From Sphingobacteriaceae bacterium (lineage in GTDB: Bacteria; Bacteroidota; Bacteroidia; Sphingobacteriales; Sphingobacteriaceae): DNA of 16,828 nt. The stretch lies in contig CANHHZ010000020.1 in NCBI GenBank assembly GCA_947460275.1, positions 1 to 16,828 on the forward strand, in the 5' to 3' direction. Both the position numbers and the translations under genes were made by a program. A model generated the notes under the pieces. That model saw nothing but the letters and a program-made list of their open reading frames with translations. It ran no database searches and was not told where the DNA came from. Every line of letters begins with the position of its first letter. Position 1 is the first letter of the stretch. Of the stretch, positions 13,814 to 16,828 are shown one piece after another.

Positions 13814-15040
13814 ATGAAAGACTTACTTAAGAAATACGAAGAAAAACAACCCGAGATTGTTTTTGAGTGGAAAGATAAAGAATCTGAAGCCGAGGGTTGG
13901 GTTGTCATCAATTCTTTACGTGGTGGCGCTGCCGGTGGCGGTACGCGTATGCGCAAAGGCTTGGATAAACGCGAGGTAGAATCCTTGGCCAAAACCATGG
14001 AGGTAAAATTTACGGTGTCTGGCCCACCTATTGGAGGCGCAAAATCGGGAATAAACTTTGATCCCGCAGATCCACGTAAAAAAGAAGTTTTACAACGCTG
14101 GTATAAGGCTGTAATGCCGCTTTTAAAAACCTACTACGGTACCGGTGGCGATTTAAACGTAGACGAAATTCATGAAGTTATACCTATAACCGAAAGCTAT
14201 GGGCTATGGCATCCCCAAGAAGGTGTTATCAATGGGCATTATCAGGCTCGAGAAAACGAACGCATACACCAAATTGGCCAATTGCGCTACGGTGTATCTA
14301 AAGTTTTGGAAGACTTAGCTTACACACCAGACATTAAAAGAAAATACAAAGTTGCAGATATGATTACTGGCTTCGGTGTTTCTGAATCCATTAGGCATTA
14401 TTACAACATTTGGGGCGGGGAGCTGAAAGGTAAAAAAGCAATCGTACAAGGCTGGGGAAATGTTGCTGCCGCCGCAGGGTATTATTTGGCGCAACAAGGT
14501 GTTAAAATTGTAGGAATAATAGACCGAGTAGGTGGTCTAGTCAATCCTGAGGGATTTACCGAAGAAGAAGTTAAAACGTTATTTAACAACAGGTTAAACA
14601 ACACTTTAGTGTCTGATCATTTAATTCCTTTTGCCGAAGCAAGTGAAAAAATATGGAAAGTTGGCGCCGAAATTTTTGTGCCCGCAGCCTCATCTAGGCT
14701 AGTACAACAAATCGAGGTAGACCAAATGATTAGCTGCGGTTTAGAGGTAATAGCCTGTGGAGCTAACGTGCCCTTTGCGGACAAAGAGATTTTCTTTGGT
14801 AGCATTATGGAGCACGCCGACAATAATGTTGCTGTTATACCCGATTTTATTGCCAACTGCGGTATGGCCAGAGTTTTTGCCTATTTGATGCAACGCAACA
14901 TTGAAATGAGTGATGACGCGATATTCACAGACGCATCAGAAGTGATTAAAAATGCTTTGCAAAAAATTCACGAATATTCATCAACTAAAACAAAACTATC
15001 TAATTCTGCGTTTGAAATTGCATTGAAACAATTGGTATAA
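13814..15040 (+). CDS. Glu/Leu/Phe/Val-type amino acid dehydrogenase, NAD(P)-dependent
   Basis: The 408-residue protein has the two-domain fold of the Glu/Leu/Phe/Val dehydrogenase family. The N-terminal substrate domain shows GGGTRMR at 41-47, Lys65 (MEVKF), the signature PIGGAKSGINFDP with catalytic Lys77, and TGGDLNVDE with Asp113. The Rossmann domain has GWGNVA at 213-218, and Asp237 at the end of the second strand suggests a preference for NAD. It should interconvert an L-amino acid and its 2-oxo acid plus ammonia. Standard bacterial glutamate dehydrogenases are longer (about 420-450 residues), so glutamate is not certain; leucine or valine are possible. Its stop shares one base with the MscS start (TAATG), so the two are translationally coupled. 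Confidence 0.9.
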   Translation: MKDLLKKYEEKQPEIVFEWKDKESEAEGWVVINSLRGGAAGGGTRMRKGLDKREVESLAKTMEVKFTVSGPPIGGAKSGINFDPADPRKKEVLQRWYKAVMPLLKTYYGTGGDLNVDEIHEVIPITESYGLWHPQEGVINGHYQARENERIHQIGQLRYGVSKVLEDLAYTPDIKRKYKVADMITGFGVSESIRHYYNIWGGELKGKKAIVQGWGNVAAAAGYYLAQQGVKIVGIIDRVGGLVNPEGFTEEEVKTLFNNRLNNTLVSDHLIPFAEASEKIWKVGAEIFVPAASSRLVQQIEVDQMISCGLEVIACGANVPFADKEIFFGSIMEHADNNVAVIPDFIANCGMARVFAYLMQRNIEMSDDAIFTDASEVIKNALQKIHEYSSTKTKLSNSAFEIALKQLV

Positions 15041-16161
15041 TGGAAAACGACTTTTTTAAACAAATCTTTTTTGGCAATTCTCTACAATCTTATTGCTGGC
15101 TTGTAGGTGTCATTTTATTTGGGGTATTGTTTAAAAAAATTGTTTCTAGGTTTTTAAGCAAATTGTTATTTAAGCTTTTTACAAAACTTTCTGATGAAGT
15201 AAATGTAGAAACGTTTATTGAGATGTCATTAAAACCTATAGCTTTTTTTATATCTGTAGGCTCATTTTACATTGCCGTTAATCAATTAAATTATCCTTTA
15301 GAGGTGAAAATTGTTAATTATAGTCATTTAGTTAACGGCGCCAATGTGCGGCAAATTTTTACCCTTGGCCAGTTGATAGATAAACTATTTTTGTTTTTTA
15401 TTTTACTGTCTTTCTTTTGGATTATTTTAAGGATGGTAGATTTTGTAGCCTATGTTTTTATGCGTAGGGCCGCCGCTACCGAAAACAGGACGGACGATCA
15501 ATTGGTTCCCTTTTTAAAGGAACTTTTCAAGTTTATCATTTACTTTATTGGTTTTTTTGTGCTTTTGGGCTATGTTTTTGAGGTAAACGCCTTGAGTTTA
15601 ATTACAGGCTTGGGCATTGGCGGTATTGCTATTGCATTGGCGGCTAAAGAAAGCTTGGAAAATTTGATTGCTTCTTTTACCATTTTTATAGATAAGCCCT
15701 TTACAATGGGCGATTTGGTAAGGGTAGATGGTGTAGAAGGCGTAATAGAAAAAGTAGGATTTAGAAGTACGGTTTTGCGCAGTACGGATAAAACTACATT
15801 TATCATCCCAAACAGGGCAATGATAGATGGTGTTTTAGAAAACCTGACGAGACGTAATTTTAGGAGAGTAGTTTTTACAATAGGCTTGATTTACGAGACT
15901 GACCCAAAGGTGATACAAAATATCATTCAAAACATTACTTCTTATTTGGATAAAAACAAACTCACAACCGACCAGCATGTAAATTTTGACGGTTTTGATG
16001 AATCGGCCTTAAAAATACAGGTGCTTTACTTGGTCGAAAATATAGATTTTGCCGAATACTTAAAGGTTAAAGAAACAGTTAACTTTAAAATTATAGAAAT
16101 TGTAAAGCAAAACGAAGCCGAGTTTGCTTACCCTGTTCAGCGGCAGGTTATCGCTAAATAA
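15040..16161 (+). CDS. MscS-family mechanosensitive ion channel
   Basis: The 373-residue inner-membrane protein has about five hydrophobic segments (roughly 17-33, 63-82, 113-136, 160-180 and 186-203). The last is the Gly/Ala-rich pore helix GLGIGGIAIALAAKE at 190-204. The conserved beta-domain entry follows as ENLIASFTIFIDKPFTMGD (207-225), with VEGVIEKVGFRST and IPNRAMIDGVLENLTRR. Such channels release solutes on hypo-osmotic shock. The extra N-terminal helices make it longer than the three-helix E. coli MscS. It starts in a one-base overlap with the dehydrogenase stop. Linking an amino acid dehydrogenase with an osmotic channel could reflect control of glutamate as an osmolyte, but this is speculation. 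A bidirectional terminator begins at its stop codon. Confidence 0.93.
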   Translation: MENDFFKQIFFGNSLQSYCWLVGVILFGVLFKKIVSRFLSKLLFKLFTKLSDEVNVETFIEMSLKPIAFFISVGSFYIAVNQLNYPLEVKIVNYSHLVNGANVRQIFTLGQLIDKLFLFFILLSFFWIILRMVDFVAYVFMRRAAATENRTDDQLVPFLKELFKFIIYFIGFFVLLGYVFEVNALSLITGLGIGGIAIALAAKESLENLIASFTIFIDKPFTMGDLVRVDGVEGVIEKVGFRSTVLRSTDKTTFIIPNRAMIDGVLENLTRRNFRRVVFTIGLIYETDPKVIQNIIQNITSYLDKNKLTTDQHVNFDGFDESALKIQVLYLVENIDFAEYLKVKETVNFKIIEIVKQNEAEFAYPVQRQVIAK

Positions 16162-16193
16162 AAAAAGGGGACCATTGATAGTCCCCTTTTTTT
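16161..16193. terminator. Bidirectional rho-independent terminator between convergent genes
   Basis: AAAAAAGGGGAC (16161-16172) pairs with GTCCCCTTTTTT (16181-16192) around an 8-base loop, with T-rich sequence following on either strand. It serves mscS on the plus strand and the small exported-protein gene on the minus strand, and it touches both stop codons. Confidence 0.92.
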
Positions 16194-16398
16194 ATTTTTT
16201 GCTCATTTTACTGTGGTTCGTCTTTTCTTTTTCTGACATGTTACAGCTTTTTTTGTCGCCTTTCTTTTTGCAACAAGCATCGCCAGGTTTACAAGATTTT
16301 TCTTTCGTTACAGTATTTGAAACTGTTTTTGGCTTAGTTTGTGCAATGGCAAATAGAGTTGCGCAAGCAAATAGCGCCAAAAAGGTTAATTTTTTCAT
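16192..16398 (-). CDS. Tiny exported Cys/Lys-rich protein of unknown function
   Basis: The 68-residue product has a clear signal peptide (hydrophobic residues 4-18, probable cleavage before Gln20). The mature peptide is under 50 residues, very Lys-rich, with four cysteines (Cys36, Cys42, Cys43, Cys52) in SCKPGDACCKKKGDKKSC, then His62 and Met54/Met65. The clustered Cys and the Met/His content could bind a soft metal such as copper or form disulfides, but no known motif is matched. It is 22 bp downstream of psd on the same strand and ends in the shared terminator, so it may be read from the psd transcript. The strong signal peptide, good terminator and sensible spacing support a real gene. Confidence 0.7.
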   Translation of the reverse strand: MKKLTFLALFACATLFAIAQTKPKTVSNTVTKEKSCKPGDACCKKKGDKKSCNMSEKEKTNHSKMSKK

Positions 16399-16420
16399 AA
16401 AGATTTAAAATTTATATAGG

Positions 16421-16828
16421 TTAACTTAATTCTGCTAAAACGGTGATACCACCTTTTACTACTTGATTTAATTCAAGATTTACTTTTGTTCCGATAGGTA
16501 AAAAGACATCTACTCTCGACCCAAATTTAATAAAACCAAATTGTTCGGTTTGCACTACTTCATCGCCTTCTTTTACATACCAAACAATTCTGCGGGCTAA
16601 GGCGCCAGCAATTTGTCTAAATAGAACTGGTGTACCGTTTTTATGTTCTACAACAACAGTAGTTCTTTCATTTTCGGTACTCGATTTTGGGTTCCAAGCA
16701 GCCAAATATTTTCCTGGGTGATATTTAAAAAACTTTACCACACCAGATATAGGGTTGCGGTTAATGTGTACGTTTACCGGCGACATGAAGATGGAAACCT
16801 GTAAACGTTTGTCTTTAAAATATTCGCC
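16421..16828 (-). CDS. psd: Phosphatidylserine decarboxylase, short (PSD-A) form, N-terminus beyond window
   Basis: The frame is open to the right edge, so only the C-terminal 135 residues are seen; the internal Met at 16786 is not the start. Family segments are FMSPVNVHINRNP, the YHPGKYLAAWNPK segment, ENERTTVVVEHKNG, QIAGALARRIVWYVKEGD and FIKFGSRVDVFLP. The Gly-Ser of FGSR is the autocatalytic cleavage site in short-form enzymes; the Ser becomes the pyruvoyl cofactor of the alpha subunit, leaving about 31 residues after it. The enzyme decarboxylates phosphatidylserine to phosphatidylethanolamine at the inner membrane. About 90 residues should lie outside the window. A small exported-protein gene follows after 22 bp. 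Confidence 0.95.
   Translation of the reverse strand, partial: GEYFKDKRLQVSIFMSPVNVHINRNPISGVVKFFKYHPGKYLAAWNPKSSTENERTTVVVEHKNGTPVLFRQIAGALARRIVWYVKEGDEVVQTEQFGFIKFGSRVDVFLPIGTKVNLELNQVVKGGITVLAELS

Noticed and set aside
13814..15040. Assignment of the dehydrogenase as gdhA
   Set aside because: Catalytic motifs show the family, but substrate specificity for glutamate cannot be fixed and the length is shorter than usual GdhA.
1..16828. tRNA genes, CRISPR arrays, insertion sequences, prophage or toxin-antitoxin genes
   Set aside because: No cloverleaf, regular repeat-spacer array, transposase or phage-like protein was seen; the XRE regulator is paired with a four-helix membrane protein, which shows no toxin signature.

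Overview
The window looks like a chromosomal segment of a Bacteroidota bacterium, most likely a Sphingobacteriaceae member such as Pedobacter or a relative. Evidence: AT-rich DNA with few Shine-Dalgarno sites; several TAnnTTTG -7 boxes typical of the Bacteroidota primary sigma factor; many signal peptides ending in Ala-Gln; a secreted metzincin of the DUF5117/DUF5118 type; a GltX with an HLGG signature; and a short-form phosphatidylserine decarboxylase. This placement rests on sequence character, not on a database search.

Layout. (1) 1-2375, minus: a large exported zinc metalloprotease whose C-terminus runs off the left edge, then a 322-bp AT-rich divergent gap. (2) 2698-6419, plus: a tight four-gene unit with gaps of 1 to 17 bp, encoding a PBP4-like D-Ala-D-Ala carboxypeptidase lipoprotein, an exported esterase, a cytosolic PLP enzyme of the AONS/KBL fold and an exported histidine phosphatase. 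(3) 6474-8458, minus: gltX followed by a single-domain response regulator; the regulator's leader carries an unusual three-copy repeat that includes its start codon. (4) 8545-10665, plus: a sensor histidine kinase, a DinB-fold protein and a hotdog thioesterase with overlapping ends, then a lone lipoprotein at 10710-11144. (5) 11205-13724, plus: rimM, a membrane protein/XRE regulator pair, trmD and rplS. These are ribosome and tRNA maturation genes with a small self-contained regulatory module between rimM and trmD. (6) 13814-16161, plus: a Glu/Leu/Phe/Val-type dehydrogenase overlapping an MscS-type channel, ended by a bidirectional terminator. (7) 16192-16828, minus: a tiny exported Cys/Lys-rich protein and the C-terminal part of phosphatidylserine decarboxylase.

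Most genes are housekeeping or envelope functions. The less expected signals are regulatory. They are the A/B/C repeat at the response regulator start, paired palindromes over the promoter of the membrane protein/XRE pair, a 12-bp direct repeat with 21-bp period just upstream of trmD, an inverted repeat in the rplS leader, and -7 boxes almost touching the start codons of gltX and trmD. I see no tRNA, rRNA, CRISPR array, insertion sequence or phage gene.
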